Assembly (NCBI RefSeq): GCF_042684585.1
Contig: NZ_JBHULS010000003.1
Location: forward strand, 310,001-374,000
Reading direction: 5' to 3'
DNA: 64,000 nt
Origin: Algorimicrobium sediminis
GTDB lineage: Bacteria > Bacteroidota > Bacteroidia > Flavobacteriales > Flavobacteriaceae
Every line of letters starts with the position of its first letter. The stretch's first letter is position 1. A program made the translations under genes and the position numbers. This document shows positions 17,191 to 28,700 of the stretch, piece after piece. A model generated the notes under the pieces. It was not told the DNA's origin. It ran no database searches and saw only the letters and a program-made list of their open reading frames with translations.

Positions 17191-17327
17191 ATGTTCGGTT
17201 TTGTTAATAAAAGTTGCACAAAAATAATCAATTTATCTTTTTAAAGAAACATCCACTCTTAAATTTTGAATTCTTTAGCGGGATATCGGGGTATCCGCAA
17301 TTTAATTTGCAAATTGGGCGCACCTAA

Positions 17328-17909
17328 CTAGCCTACAAAATAAAGAAATAAAAACAGATAGACCCAAAGCAAATCTACAAAATGCCAATAGGTTGCAATT
17401 AATTCCACACCTAACATGTTACCGGCGCGATACTTTTGTTTAAAATGATTATAAATTACAACCAATAAACATAACAAGCCTACCGCAATGTGTAAAATAT
17501 GCACTACCGCTATTAAATAGATGTAGCTCATGGTAATATTACTTGTTGGTCCTGTAAAATTGTAACCCAATTCAATTATTTGCTGGAAGCCTACAAATTG
17601 ATTGTAAATAAATACCAAACCAAGTGCAAAAGTGGTAACCAACCAAACGGAAGTCATTTGCCTATTACTTTGTACCAAGCTTCTTTTTGCCAACCAAATG
17701 GTTCCACTGCTAATAATTATAATGAGTGTACTAATTAAAAAGGCGTTGGGAAGCACAAAATCTGCCGCCCAATCTGGCCGGGTACTACTAACCACAAAGG
17801 CACTCGTCCAGCCGCCAAACGACATAATTAACGATAAAATTCCAAACCAAAGCATCATTTTCTTTGCTCGGCCTCTTTTCTCCTCTAATGTTCCTTGAGT
17901 TAAATCCAT
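17328..17909 (-). CDS. Cytochrome c oxidase subunit III (short paralogue)
   Basis: 193 residues with five membrane helices and the subunit III marks FQQIIELGYNF, HILHIAVG and YWHFVDLLWVYLFLFLYF at the C-terminus. It begins two bases after ctaB and precedes the longer subunit III gene, so the oxidase locus encodes two subunit III-type proteins. In related flavobacteria both are regularly present, and both probably sit in the same complex, but this cannot be proven from sequence. Confidence 0.92.
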   Translation of the reverse strand: MDLTQGTLEEKRGRAKKMMLWFGILSLIMSFGGWTSAFVVSSTRPDWAADFVLPNAFLISTLIIIISSGTIWLAKRSLVQSNRQMTSVWLVTTFALGLVFIYNQFVGFQQIIELGYNFTGPTSNITMSYIYLIAVVHILHIAVGLLCLLVVIYNHFKQKYRAGNMLGVELIATYWHFVDLLWVYLFLFLYFVG

Positions 17910-17911
17910 AA

Positions 17912-18805
17912 TTATCTAATAAATTTATCTACCACGTAGACTATTTGTAATAAGGTAATATATAACACGCTTGCTAGCATTAAATGTTTAGCTGCAAGAA
18001 CATTCATTTTTTTGTATAACTGAACCGCAAAATGCAACATACCTAAACCCAGCGCAAAAACAATTACGGCAGCTACAACAGACAGCTGTAAAGCGCCTGT
18101 AAAACCAAAAACAGGCACGATAGAAATTAATATGGTCCAAATTACATACATAATTATTTGCTTTGCCGTTCCTTTATCTTGATTTCCAGTAGGTAACATA
18201 AAAAAGCCGCCTTTTTTATAGTCGTCAAACAAAAACCAACCTATAGCCCAAAAATGAGGAAATTGCCAAAAAAACTGAATAGCAAATAAGGTTCCTGGTT
18301 CTATTCCAAAATGATTGGTTGCTGCCACCCAACCCAACATAAAAGGAATGGCACCTGGTATAGCACCTACAAAAACAGCAAGCGGTGTTTTTGTTTTAAG
18401 TGGCGTATACACACTAGTGTACAAAAATATTGAAATGGCGCCAAACATGGCCGTTTTTTCATTAATTACATATAAAATGCCAATTCCTAAAACCGTAAAT
18501 AAACAGGCTATAGCGAAGGCAACATTTACAGACATCCTACCGGAGGCAACGGGTCTGTTTTTTGTGCGGCTCATAAGAGCGTCTAAATCCTTTTCGATAA
18601 TTTGGTTAAATGCATTGGAAGCACCAACCATAAAATAGCCACCTAAAGCTAACAAAAATAATATGGAAAAATCTACCGTATCCGCACCTAACAAATAGCC
18701 CGCCATTGAAGAGAATACCACGCTTAAAGACAACCGCATTTTCGTGATTTCTTTAAAATCAGAAAGAACAGAATTTTTAGCGGATAATGAGGCTTGCTTA
18801 CTCAA
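17912..18805 (-). CDS. ctaB: Protoheme IX farnesyltransferase (heme O synthase)
   Basis: UbiA-family membrane prenyltransferase that converts heme B to heme O, the precursor of heme A for the oxidase. The active-site motif NAFNQIIEKDLDALMSRTKNRP (about 64-85) carries the Asp residues that bind the farnesyl pyrophosphate magnesium. About nine membrane helices follow. Length 297 is normal. The gene starts with TTG; no in-frame ATG or GTG lies nearby. It leads the unit with the oxidase subunits III and IV, and a strong promoter precedes it inside the end of the RemB-like gene. Confidence 0.95.
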   Translation of the reverse strand: MSKQASLSAKNSVLSDFKEITKMRLSLSVVFSSMAGYLLGADTVDFSILFLLALGGYFMVGASNAFNQIIEKDLDALMSRTKNRPVASGRMSVNVAFAIACLFTVLGIGILYVINEKTAMFGAISIFLYTSVYTPLKTKTPLAVFVGAIPGAIPFMLGWVAATNHFGIEPGTLFAIQFFWQFPHFWAIGWFLFDDYKKGGFFMLPTGNQDKGTAKQIIMYVIWTILISIVPVFGFTGALQLSVVAAVIVFALGLGMLHFAVQLYKKMNVLAAKHLMLASVLYITLLQIVYVVDKFIR

Positions 18806-18841
18806 AGTAATAGGTTGCTTTAGACGCGTTTATTGCGATTG

Positions 18842-18872
18842 CAAAGATACTTTGAAAAAATAATTCTACAAA
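18842..18872 (-). promoter_or_regulatory. Promoter of the ctaB-coxIII-coxIV unit
   Basis: On the minus strand TTTG (18872-18869) and TATCTTTG (18849-18842) are 19 bases apart, a full match to the Bacteroidota -33/-7 consensus. It overlaps the last codons of the RemB-like gene and lies about 37 bases before the TTG start of ctaB. Confidence 0.7.
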
Positions 18873-20971
18873 TCAAAATACCAATTAAATAAATCGGTTC
18901 GAATTCCTAAATTAAACCAAAGTGTTTCGCTTTTCATGGTTGTTTCATTAACGGCCTCTGGGTTAAAATTCCGGAAGGTAACATCGGCAAATAGCTTTAA
19001 ATTAGTAGCCGGATTTATAAGGTAGCCGGCCTGTAAATTAGCAAAGAGAGATGTTGTTTTATTTCCTTGGCCTACCAAAATACCTGTATCGGCAGGTCTG
19101 TCGTTATAGTTTCTATAAATATCTCCACCGTAACTAAAAGTATTGGCGCTGGTATTAAAATCCAGTCCTCTTGTACCAACAACTAATTTGGCATTTCCAA
19201 ACCAACGGTTGTAATGATACCTCCCAATAAGCACTAATTCGCTAAAATTTGCGCCCCATAAATGCGCCATGCTTTGGTTGTTATGCCCGTAATTTAATAC
19301 CACGGTATTATGCGAATAGGTATACGGGCGCACTCTATTATACTCCATTTGAAGCATTAAATTATCAATTTTAAAAGCCTGGTAATAGGTAACGCCCAGT
19401 TGGTAGCCATATTTGTTTTTCCAACTTTTGTTTCCACCTTTTACATCTGCCAATGAAAACTCGTCTAAAATAAACTGTCCATACCCATGTATATTATCGT
19501 TAAACTTATATTTAGCAGAAAGGCCCAATACAGCATTTCCTGAATCTTGACCCGTTTCAAACTCAATAGCGCGATAAAAAATTATCGGGTTTAGATAATT
19601 TACATCAAAGCCCCTGTTAGCTGTTTTTGCCCAAATTACCGATTCAAAAAAGCCAATATTTAAGCGTTTGGTTGCGTTCCAACTTAAAAAATGAGTAGCC
19701 ATATATTTACTCAAGTAAGCGCCATCTGGATCTTCAACCTCGCGCCTAGAATCGCGTAACCACATCCAAGTGTTGGTGTATTTTAGTTTCCAAAAGGTGG
19801 TGTTTATTTTTAAAAACGGATTTGGACTGGCTACATCGCTAGTAAATAAGGAGCGGTAACCATCGCCAATAAAGTTTTTGCCGTGTCCAAACTGCAAATT
19901 AACAAAGGAGATTGGTGTAAAAGACATATAAGCCTCTGCCACTGGATAATCGTAAGCATCTTCCTTAAAACGCTTGGCAATGCCACGCCCCGGAATTACA
20001 GCCACCTCGTCTGCTGCTTTAATAGATTCGGCATAGTGGTTGTAATATTGTGCAAAACGCCCCTGACTTTCAAAAACAGAGGCATAAAAATTAAAGTTAT
20101 TTCCCAAACCACCTTGTATGCCAATACCTCGCGTATTGTTAAAGGTACTGTTAAAATCGGCTTTGGTATCTTTTCCTAATTGTAAGTCGAAAATTGGATC
20201 GACAGTAAACCAATAGTGTTTGCCTTCCACTCGAGCCAAGCGCTCGTTCCATAGTTTTCTTCCTGCATAGGTAGTTGTTTCCTTGGCCAATGCCTGTTGT
20301 GCCGCCTGAAAATTATAATACCCGGAGACCATGTTGTATGTAAATGGCTTGGAACTAGTATGGCTATTAGTTCCTACTAAATTTAATTGTTTCCCAAAAC
20401 GGGCATAGTAGCTGTGTGTAAAAGGGACATTAAGCTGACTGCTGTATTCCTTGTGCGAAAAAGGTTGTAAACTTCGGTTTACTGCAGCATACTCTTGTTT
20501 TGCTGCAGCTTCAAGTTCCGATAATTCGTGAGCCTCGGCTGCACTACCGGATGCTTCCAGTTCTTCCAAAAACGGGATTTTAAGCGTTAGTGCATATTGT
20601 TTAAAAGTAGGCTTACCATTGTAAGTGGCAGGCTCAATGGCGTCCATTTGCCCAAAAACACGGGTAACCTCGTCTTGTAATTCCTGATATAAAGCATCCA
20701 CATAAATAACCCGAAATACACCTGTTGCGGTTACCTCGAACAAAATAACTACCTGACCTTCAAATTGGTTTGCCTTTAAAAATTCTGGTACTTTAAAAGC
20801 CTGTTTAACTTGTTTATAAACTTCTGAATCAAAACAGGCTTGCAATTGGGATGCGGCTAATGTTTTACAAGCCGGAAATACAGGTGGTTTTTCGTATTGG
20901 AAATTAGGTTGCGCCCATAAACCAAATTGGAGTAAACAAAACAGCGTAAAACAGAGGTGTTTTTTAATCAT
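18866..20971 (-). CDS. RemB-like gliding-motility outer-membrane protein with TonB-type N-terminal domain
   Basis: A 701-residue protein with a signal peptide (about 1-20). Residues 25-135 resemble the TonB C-terminal domain: PVFPAC, a second cysteine, VVILFEVTATGVFRV and a final YALTLKIPF. Compare the same order in the TonB gene next door. The rest (about 190-701) is rich in aromatic strand repeats of an outer-membrane barrel of the RemB/Wzi-like type and ends LFNWYFDL. In Flavobacterium johnsoniae RemB affects gliding and colony spreading. I assign this by overall build and remembered family features; the RemB name is less sure than the barrel class. Confidence 0.65.
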   Translation of the reverse strand: MIKKHLCFTLFCLLQFGLWAQPNFQYEKPPVFPACKTLAASQLQACFDSEVYKQVKQAFKVPEFLKANQFEGQVVILFEVTATGVFRVIYVDALYQELQDEVTRVFGQMDAIEPATYNGKPTFKQYALTLKIPFLEELEASGSAAEAHELSELEAAAKQEYAAVNRSLQPFSHKEYSSQLNVPFTHSYYARFGKQLNLVGTNSHTSSKPFTYNMVSGYYNFQAAQQALAKETTTYAGRKLWNERLARVEGKHYWFTVDPIFDLQLGKDTKADFNSTFNNTRGIGIQGGLGNNFNFYASVFESQGRFAQYYNHYAESIKAADEVAVIPGRGIAKRFKEDAYDYPVAEAYMSFTPISFVNLQFGHGKNFIGDGYRSLFTSDVASPNPFLKINTTFWKLKYTNTWMWLRDSRREVEDPDGAYLSKYMATHFLSWNATKRLNIGFFESVIWAKTANRGFDVNYLNPIIFYRAIEFETGQDSGNAVLGLSAKYKFNDNIHGYGQFILDEFSLADVKGGNKSWKNKYGYQLGVTYYQAFKIDNLMLQMEYNRVRPYTYSHNTVVLNYGHNNQSMAHLWGANFSELVLIGRYHYNRWFGNAKLVVGTRGLDFNTSANTFSYGGDIYRNYNDRPADTGILVGQGNKTTSLFANLQAGYLINPATNLKLFADVTFRNFNPEAVNETTMKSETLWFNLGIRTDLFNWYFDL

Positions 20972-21129
20972 TTACGATAGTTTTTTATGGGGGAAAGATA
21001 CTATTTTTTTCACAAGACACCTAGTTAACATTCCTAGGTAGTAGCTAATAACGGAGCACCACACAAACCCATAATGAAGCCTGCCAATAAATAGCGAACA
21101 AACTGTTACACCATACAGCCTTTAAACAA

Positions 21130-21159
21130 AAAACCCGTTACAAATTTGTAACGGGTTTT
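21130..21159 (-). terminator. Terminator of tonB
   Basis: AAAACCCGTTACAAA (21130-21144) is followed directly by its exact complement (21145-21159), a 15-bp inverted repeat flanked by A and T runs, 20 bases after the tonB stop codon. Confidence 0.85.
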
Positions 21160-21178
21160 ACATAGTATACAGATAGGT

Positions 21179-21898
21179 TTAATCCTGCACCTGGAATTTA
21201 ATAGGAATGTAGTACGGTACACGTACTGCTTTACCACGTTGCTTACCTGGCTTCATTTTAGGTAATAACCCAATAACACGCATGGCTTCTTGCTCCAAAC
21301 TTGGGTGTGGTGCTCTTGCTTTAATATCGACAATATCACCGTTGCGGTCTATTTTAAAGAACACACGAATTTGTTGTATACCCGATAAGCCTAACTCCTG
21401 CGCTAAATCGGTGTTAAATTTCTTCCCAATAAAGTCGTTCATTTTTTTGTTCATACAGGCTTTCTTGTCTTCGTTAGATCCACCCTCACAGCCTGGAAAA
21501 ACCGGTACATTTTCAATAACAGCAAAAGGAACCTCTTCAATTTCTTCTACTTCTTCTACCTCTACCTCTTCAATTTCTACAATTTCTTCCTCTTGACTAG
21601 TTTCTGTAGACTCGATTACGGTTTCTTCCACCTCTTCTTCGTCTTCAACAACCTCAATAACTTCTGGTGCTGCTGGTGGCGGTGGTGGCGGTGGTGGTGT
21701 TACCACGGTTTGGGTAATTGGAATTTCCTCTACCAATTCATCTTCCAAATCTAGCGTACCAATATCTATAAGTTCCTTGTCGTAGGTTTTATAGTTTATG
21801 GCATAGTTTGTAATGAATAACATTAATGCTAAACCAATGGCAAAATACAAGGAGCTGTTTCTGCCTACATTTGCTTTAGGATTTTTTTTAGGTTCCAT
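21179..21898 (-). CDS. tonB: TonB-family energy transducer
   Basis: Transfers proton-motive force from ExbBD to outer-membrane transporters. The order of parts is clear: one membrane helix (about 17-35), a run of eight prolines (68-75), a Glu/Val-rich rigid spacer (about 79-125) and the C-terminal TonB domain (about 128-239) with VFPGCEG, VFFKIDRNGDIVDI, LEQEAMRVIGLLPKMKPG and the closing VPYYIPIKF. Length 239 is normal. No exbB/exbD is adjacent. Its proximity to a RemB-like protein with a TonB-type domain is noteworthy. Confidence 0.94.
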   Translation of the reverse strand: MEPKKNPKANVGRNSSLYFAIGLALMLFITNYAINYKTYDKELIDIGTLDLEDELVEEIPITQTVVTPPPPPPPPAAPEVIEVVEDEEEVEETVIESTETSQEEEIVEIEEVEVEEVEEIEEVPFAVIENVPVFPGCEGGSNEDKKACMNKKMNDFIGKKFNTDLAQELGLSGIQQIRVFFKIDRNGDIVDIKARAPHPSLEQEAMRVIGLLPKMKPGKQRGKAVRVPYYIPIKFQVQD

Positions 21899-21960
21899 AG
21901 TTATAATTTAATTACTGCCCGCTAAATTAACCAATAAATTGGCAATTACACAAACGATTA

Positions 21961-22344
21961 TTAGTATTTAACGTCCGTTTTATTGTAAATCAGCAATACC
22001 AAGCAGGCTGTTAAAACCCCTAATGCATTTGCTGCTATATCGTACAAATCGAAAGAACGTGTGTTTGTTATTTCTTTTTGAAGGACTTCAATAATTGTAC
22101 CAAACACCGCGCAAGCAATGGCCACTTGTATTAAAGTCTTTAATTTTGAGTAGTTTGTTCTGGTATACACGGCAAAAAACCACAACCAAACTAGCAAAGC
22201 GTAAGCAATAAAATGAAATACCTTATCGCTGTAACTTGGCACCACTACATCCATGTTACTAAAATCTAGTTTTATTAAACTCATGGCCACTAAAGCCAAT
22301 GAGTAGGCAACAGAAATTAGTAAGGCGTACTTTTTAAGCACCAA
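21961..22344 (-). CDS. VanZ-like membrane protein
   Basis: 127 residues, four predicted helices (about 5-23, 40-57, 65-85, 105-122). The VanZ-family pattern DKVFHFIAYALLVWLW (about 40-55) and a later Glu in IIEVLQ are present. VanZ relatives occur in many bacteria; only some link to teicoplanin resistance, so no function is assigned. No ATG is available: translation would start at TTG (22344) or GTG (22341), overlapping the end of gcvH by 8-11 bases, which suggests coupling to gcvH. Confidence 0.8.
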   Translation of the reverse strand: MVLKKYALLISVAYSLALVAMSLIKLDFSNMDVVVPSYSDKVFHFIAYALLVWLWFFAVYTRTNYSKLKTLIQVAIACAVFGTIIEVLQKEITNTRSFDLYDIAANALGVLTACLVLLIYNKTDVKY

Positions 22345-22714
22345 TAAGTTCTTTATACGCTTCGGCAGACATTAAAGCATCCATATCGGAAATATTGTTG
22401 CATTTAATTTTAATCATCCAACCAGCACCGTAAGGGTCTGAATTAACTGTTTCTGGCGCATCTTCTAAAGCTTCATTAAATTCAATAATTTCACCAGAAA
22501 TAGGTAAAAATAAATCGGAAACTGTTTTTACGGCTTCAACAGAGCCAAAAACCTCATCGGCTTCCAATGTTTCGTCCACTGTTTCTACTTCTACATAAAC
22601 AATATCGCCCAATTCGCTTTGCGCGAAATCTGTAATACCTACAGTTGCAATATCGCCTTCTAATTTAACCCATTCGTGGTCTTTTGTATACTTTAATTCT
22701 GCTGGAATATTCAT
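22334..22714 (-). CDS. gcvH: Glycine cleavage system H protein
   Basis: Lipoyl-carrying shuttle protein of glycine cleavage; it moves the aminomethyl group between the P, T and L proteins. The lipoyl lysine is Lys63 in SVEAVKTVSDL, and the flanking IPAELKYTKDHEW (3-15) and the C-terminal GAGWMIKI are standard. Length 126 is normal. It has its own strong promoter upstream and shares an overlap with the VanZ-like gene. P, T and L genes are not in the window. Confidence 0.97.
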   Translation of the reverse strand: MNIPAELKYTKDHEWVKLEGDIATVGITDFAQSELGDIVYVEVETVDETLEADEVFGSVEAVKTVSDLFLPISGEIIEFNEALEDAPETVNSDPYGAGWMIKIKCNNISDMDALMSAEAYKELIGA

Positions 22715-22729
22715 GTTTTTATTTTTTTA

Positions 22730-22760
22730 CAAATGTATTTATTCGTTTCAAACTTTCAAA
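22730..22760 (-). promoter_or_regulatory. Promoter of gcvH
   Basis: On the minus strand TTTG (22760-22757) and TACATTTG (22737-22730) are 19 bases apart, a full -33/-7 consensus match, ending 15 bases before the gcvH ATG. Confidence 0.7.
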
Positions 22761-22770
22761 CTAAATTTAG

Positions 22771-25700
22771 TTAATTACCAAAGGTGTACCGAAGCGTTAA
22801 CCCAGAGCGTATAGTTGTTTGCGGAAATGCCGTTGAAATAGCATATTCTGAAAAGGCATAATCGAAATAAAAGATGCCTGTTAGGTTTTTACTAAACGAA
22901 TAATCTGTAGAAAACTTTAAGGACCAAATGGTTTGCCCAGATGTAACTTGGTTGTTTTCCAAGTCCAAATAACGGATAATGGTTTTGTTATCGCGAACTG
23001 AAATATCGGCTTTCATGTTTAAATCGCTTACAATACGTTTTCTAGGGCCTGCCAATTTAGATTTTATTCGCACGTCCTTTATACGGTAGCCCAATCCAAT
23101 AATGTATTCGTTACCCTGAATTTCGGTCATTAAATTGTTATCGAAACTTAAGGACAGTAATCTGTCTTTTTTCATTTCCATGAGAATTTTCATGGAGTTT
23201 TTCATTTCGAAATCAATTCTGAATAGTGGCGAAAACATTTCACTTAAATTAATATTACTGTAAAGTGTTTCGTTTTTAAAATTACCACTTTGGTCCACTG
23301 CTGTTACATTGTTCCGATCGTAATCTAGGTTGGAGCGGAACTGGTTAATGGTGTAATTGGAACGGTAACCGTGTACAATAGAAAAGCGTTTAAATTTACT
23401 TTTAAACCATTTAAAGTTCATTAAACCTGTGTATTTAATATCCCAGTTTGGAATGGGTACATCGCGAAACGCACTTAAAGATACCTTTTCGGCCTTTTGC
23501 CCCGTGTATGCCGATAAAAACGAAGGCAATAAAACAGCTTGGCTATTTTTTCCGAAACCTACTGGGTACCCTTCGGCATCCAATGGGTAATTTGTACCGC
23601 CATAAAAGCGTTGTGCCAAACGGTTGGCTACTTTTATACGGTTTGATCGAAATTGATTAAAGGTTTCAGAGGTCACTTCGTTACTGGCACTAAAGGCCGT
23701 TTTTATAAGTACGGTAGATATGTTAAAATTACCAAAGGAATTTGGGGTAAGCGACTCGTACTCCAACTCGCTGCCCAAATCGTTAATGCGGTAATTTTCT
23801 GTATAATTTTCGGCGTACATTCTGTTACCAACAATATCAATTTTAAGGTCGTTAAACGGTTCCACATTCGCAGAATAGTCAAATTGCCGCGTTCTATTTA
23901 CCCGATATTGGTCGTTAAAATCTGGGTATAAGGTTAACCAACCGCGTCTGGCTGCTAAATCTCTAATATCATTCTGGCTTCCAAAGGTAAAGCCGGTTGT
24001 TGGTTTTAGCGTGCCTACAAACCCTGGTGTTTGCAAATAGCCTGGCAAGTAGGTACCACTTGTTTCGGCATAGTTAAACTGAATTCGTTTTATGGCGGTT
24101 ACAATGTCTATACCTGCATTTAAAAACTTGGTACCTGTATTATTTTTAGCAACATTGGTGGTGCTAGGATTGTTTGTTACCGCATTTCCGTCTCTGGCAC
24201 CTGGTGGGGTTGGTCCTTGTTTTTGGCGGGCGCGGTTAGCGCCATTGTTTCGGATAGGTTTCTTTTTTAAGCCCACATACCGGTACAATTTGGACATGTT
24301 TAAGGTGGTGTTTAAATTATGCTGATTGGCATTCGATATGGTGTTACCCAAATCGTAAGTAACGCCATTTACCTCCAAATCGCCGAATAAATCTGATCCC
24401 TTTTGCCACTGAAACTCACCGCTGTAAGAATAATTGGCATCTATAAAGGCAAAGGTTGGTATTTTATTTATTGGAATTTCGTAATTAACGCCCAATTGCT
24501 GGTATTGGGTATTTGGGTCGCCAAAATCGAAAAAGCCATCCCAAATATCTAAACTAGGGTCTTGTTCGCCATTGCGAATATTATCTTTGAAATAGTTACG
24601 GACAATATTCACATTGGAAGCCGAAAAGTTCATGGACAAGGATTTGGTTAAATTATAATTAACCGTGTATCCAAAATCGAAGGTATAATTACGTCTGTAC
24701 AATTCGTTTAAACCAATATTGGCACCGCCTAAATCTATTTCTCGGAATTTTTGCCTGTTAAACTGCCTGTTAATATTGGTGTTTACCGTAAAGCTGGCTG
24801 GCAGCGGATTAATATTGAAATCTTTTAAAATTTTCCAGTACTTACCTGTAAACAAGGAATCGTTTTTCTTAAATGGTTCAATATTTAATGGCGCAAAGTT
24901 GTGGGCGTAGTTAACCCCTGTACGCACATTTTTGTCTACAGCGCGTTCTATTTCAAAATCGCGATGTTCTACTTTATTGAAAGAATAATTTAGCGTAAAG
25001 TTTTCCACATCGTAGAAACGTGGTTTGGACTCGCCGGTGCGTGTTTTACGCACACCAATAAAGTTTATACTTTTTCGTTTGGTGTAGTTTTCATTCACAT
25101 TTAAAATAGAATCCTTATCTGCATTATTGTCTAATTGCGTTTGCAACTCGATATCCCGATAAAATTCGTCGTAACGTGGGGTAATTTTTTCTTCTCCCAC
25201 ACCGTAGTTAAATGGTATTTGAATGCCCCACTTTTCGGGTAATAACTTTCCAATATTTACATTAGTTACCACATCGTATTGTTCCACATCTTCACGGCTG
25301 CGTTCCTCCGGTCCTTGCTCTATGCTACCAAAACCAGAAGTACTTTTTCTTCCTGTTGCGCTTACACTAGCAAAATCTGCTAAATTGGAATCCATACTTA
25401 TTACAGCAGCCCAACCGCCTTCGCTATCCATATCGGAAAGGCGCAATTCGTTTAGCCATAATACGGCACATTTGTCTATGGAGGCTCGGTTTTTTACACC
25501 AACCATTAAGGTCCTGATATCACCAAAATTTGGATTACCAACAATAGCTACTCGGTGGTATTCATCGTCGGCACCTAATCCTGTTGGAATAGGATCGAAA
25601 GCTTGTACCGCGTTACCACTTAAACCTTCGCGAATAACATCGTAATAGGTTGGATCTGGGCTAGAAATATTACCATCGGCAATGGCTTTGGATTTTATTT

Positions 25701-28700
25701 GCTGTAATATTTCAAGTGGTAAATTAATTTCATTTTCTTTTGGCCATAAAGCTTCTCTTGAAAGGCCTTGCGACACCTTTAGAGGAATCATGATTTCGTA
25801 ATAGTTTTGGGTTAAATCGTTACCCATTCTTATAAAGCCAAACAAATCGTCGTCCTGCAGACCAGGCTGATCGCCTTCTTGTGCATGCATAAACATACGC
25901 AGTCGTTTGTACTGGCGCATATCTACATTAATGTTTTTAAATACGGCCCGACCGTCTTCAGATTCTAATCCGCAAACATCCAGCAATAAAGATTGTTCAT
26001 TTTGCCTTATTACGGTATTGTTGTTATACAATTCCTCTGGTTCTACGCCTGGAGGCGATTGGTAGCTGCCATCGTTTTTTAATGTGCTAATAACACCTAC
26101 GGAAAATTCTGTATCGTCCAAAGCTGGATCGCCGCCATCTGCATCTAAAGATTTTGTATACCTACGCCATTCGCTTCGCACCAAATCTAAAGTTCCAAAA
26201 CGCAGTACCGTTTTTTCTGTAAATTCTTTTAAATACATTCTGGCAAATCTGATAGAACGCAAATCCGAAATACCGCCAACCGCTGTCCTATTAATATCGT
26301 CTACGGGAATTCTAAACTGATACCACTTTGGTGTTACGGTTTGGCCGTTTGGCAGATTTCTAATCTGATTTTCTTTAACATCTACAATGTATTTATTGTT
26401 AATGTTTAAATCGCCCGGCTTTAAATCCAACTCATATTCAAAATAACTATCTATGGTGTTCATAGTGTTATCGCGGTTAACATCTTCTACATCTGGTTGG
26501 GTGGTAGACCCTCTGTTGGTATCTGAAAAGGTATCTGGCGAGTTCCCTTCTACGCCATTATAACGCTTATAACGTTCAAAAATATCGCCTTCAACATTTA
26601 AGAAATAGGCGTAATTATCGTTAGCAGGATCCTCTAAAACGGAATAGTTTGTAAAAATAGCGCGTTCATCTGCATCGTTGTAACCATCGTAGCCTACATC
26701 TTGATTGGCACGCTGCTGGCCTGTTGTATCAAAGGCGTAAATTAAGGATTGGTTTTGCGGGTATACGGTGTTCCAAGATGGCGATTGTGGTAGTACGCCT
26801 ATTACATTACCATCGTTAGGGAGTCCGTTTTCGTATAATTTTCTGCCGTCTTTAATAATGTCTTCAGAAATATTTCCAATATTAAACACCAGTTTACCAC
26901 CTGGGTTGGTTGGATTTTCTTGGAAAGGATCCTGCAACCAGAACTCAATATATTCCACATTGGCTTGTTCAAAATCGGTGGATGTAATTTGCCTTGTAAT
27001 ACCCGCCCAACTATTTTGAGGATTGGTTAATTGGTTATTAAGAATATCCACATTGTTAGGTTGGAAATTATAAGGCCCACGCTCTGTTGGGTAGTAAGCT
27101 AAATCTAAAGTGTATAACACGGTGCTCTGTCCTTGAGCAATATCTTGAGCTGGAAACAATTCATTTATAAACACACGACTGGTGTATAAATCGGAAATAT
27201 CATCGTCTGAAATACCACTAGGACTTCTGTTGCTGTAAAAAATAGGGTCTATGGAATACCAATTTAACAAGGCTCTGTCGTAGCCTTGCTCAATTCCGTT
27301 CTGGTCGTCGTTGTTTGCATTAATACCTCTTGGTCTGCTTGATAAAAACCAAGACTGGGGCGATTTTAAGTCGATGTTATTTTGAGACCCTTCAAAATCG
27401 TCTACATAGGTGGTTGCTTCACCTTGAAAATCGGTGCCTTTTGGCGAGCCAGGCGCTAAATAAGCAAACTCTCCACGAAGTGATACATTGGACATAACAT
27501 CGGTATCAATATTAGGCAGTTTGTTTACAAGTCGTGTTAAAAAGGGAACTTCCGTGGAATAATTTCCATTTAAACCAAAAATATGGTTGTTAATTGGCTC
27601 TTGACTGTAATTAGCTTTTTGCGTTATTGGGCGTTCGTTTAAGTGCAGCCACGTGCCACCAAGCACAAAGTTTTCATTAAATTTATGTTCCACGTTAATA
27701 GCGGTGAAACGTTTTGTTTGTTGCCCAAATACGGCGTTATTTTCCGTAGAAACCTGAATAGGCGTATTGGAAGCTTTTAGGGCTTCATCCAGAATTTGAA
27801 CTGTTCCGGCTTGATAATTAACGGTATAATCAATACCCTCTACCAATGTTCTACCACCAGCCGTTACGGTAACCGATCCACGCGGTACATTAAAAGCACC
27901 TATTGGAATACCATCGCCTCCAGCCGATTTATAACGTCCTTTAATTTTAAATTTATTTTTATCGGCTTCTTCCAAAGCGGCCGCCTTGGTTTCCTTATAC
28001 AACACATCGTACACGTATTTTGCTTGATTGGCGTTATAGGTAGCCGTATTGGTATAATCTTCGGAAGCGTTTAAGGATAAGGTTTTAAATAAATAATTAC
28101 CAAATGGCTCTACTTTGGTAAATACAATTTTTCCATTTTGCGGCAAAACCGTTATGCCCGGTACGAAATCGAAAAAACCGTCGCCATTCGTTTGCGGATC
28201 GTTATTAAAGTTTAATCTGTCAAAATTAAACAAACGCAGTAAAGTTGTTTCCTGTATAGGGTTTCCTTCAAATTCAGGGAAAGGTGTTCCTGCCACAGGC
28301 GAAATAAAATTTAATGGCGAAGCTTCGTTGTAAAAAATATTTAATTTAAAATCCTCCTGACTAAGTTGATAGGCACCGGTGTCGTAAATATTCTTCATCA
28401 TTAAGTCCCAAATTGGCTGTTGCACATTGGTAATAGGACTCTTTAAAAGTTTTAAGACCAAAGTATTGTTGGTAATTGTGGTAATAGGGCCCGAATTATC
28501 GATACCTGTTGGATCTACACCGCCGTTGGCAAATTCGCCTACCTGATACACCTTACCGCCTACGGTATATTGAAAAGCTACAGCTACAACCTCGTCGTTA
28601 TTTAAGCGCTGGTTTAATGAAATATAACCCAATTGTGTGTTTACCGTGTACTCTTGGCCTTCGGTTAATTTTCGGGCGTTTTCTAGTTTGGCATAATCGG

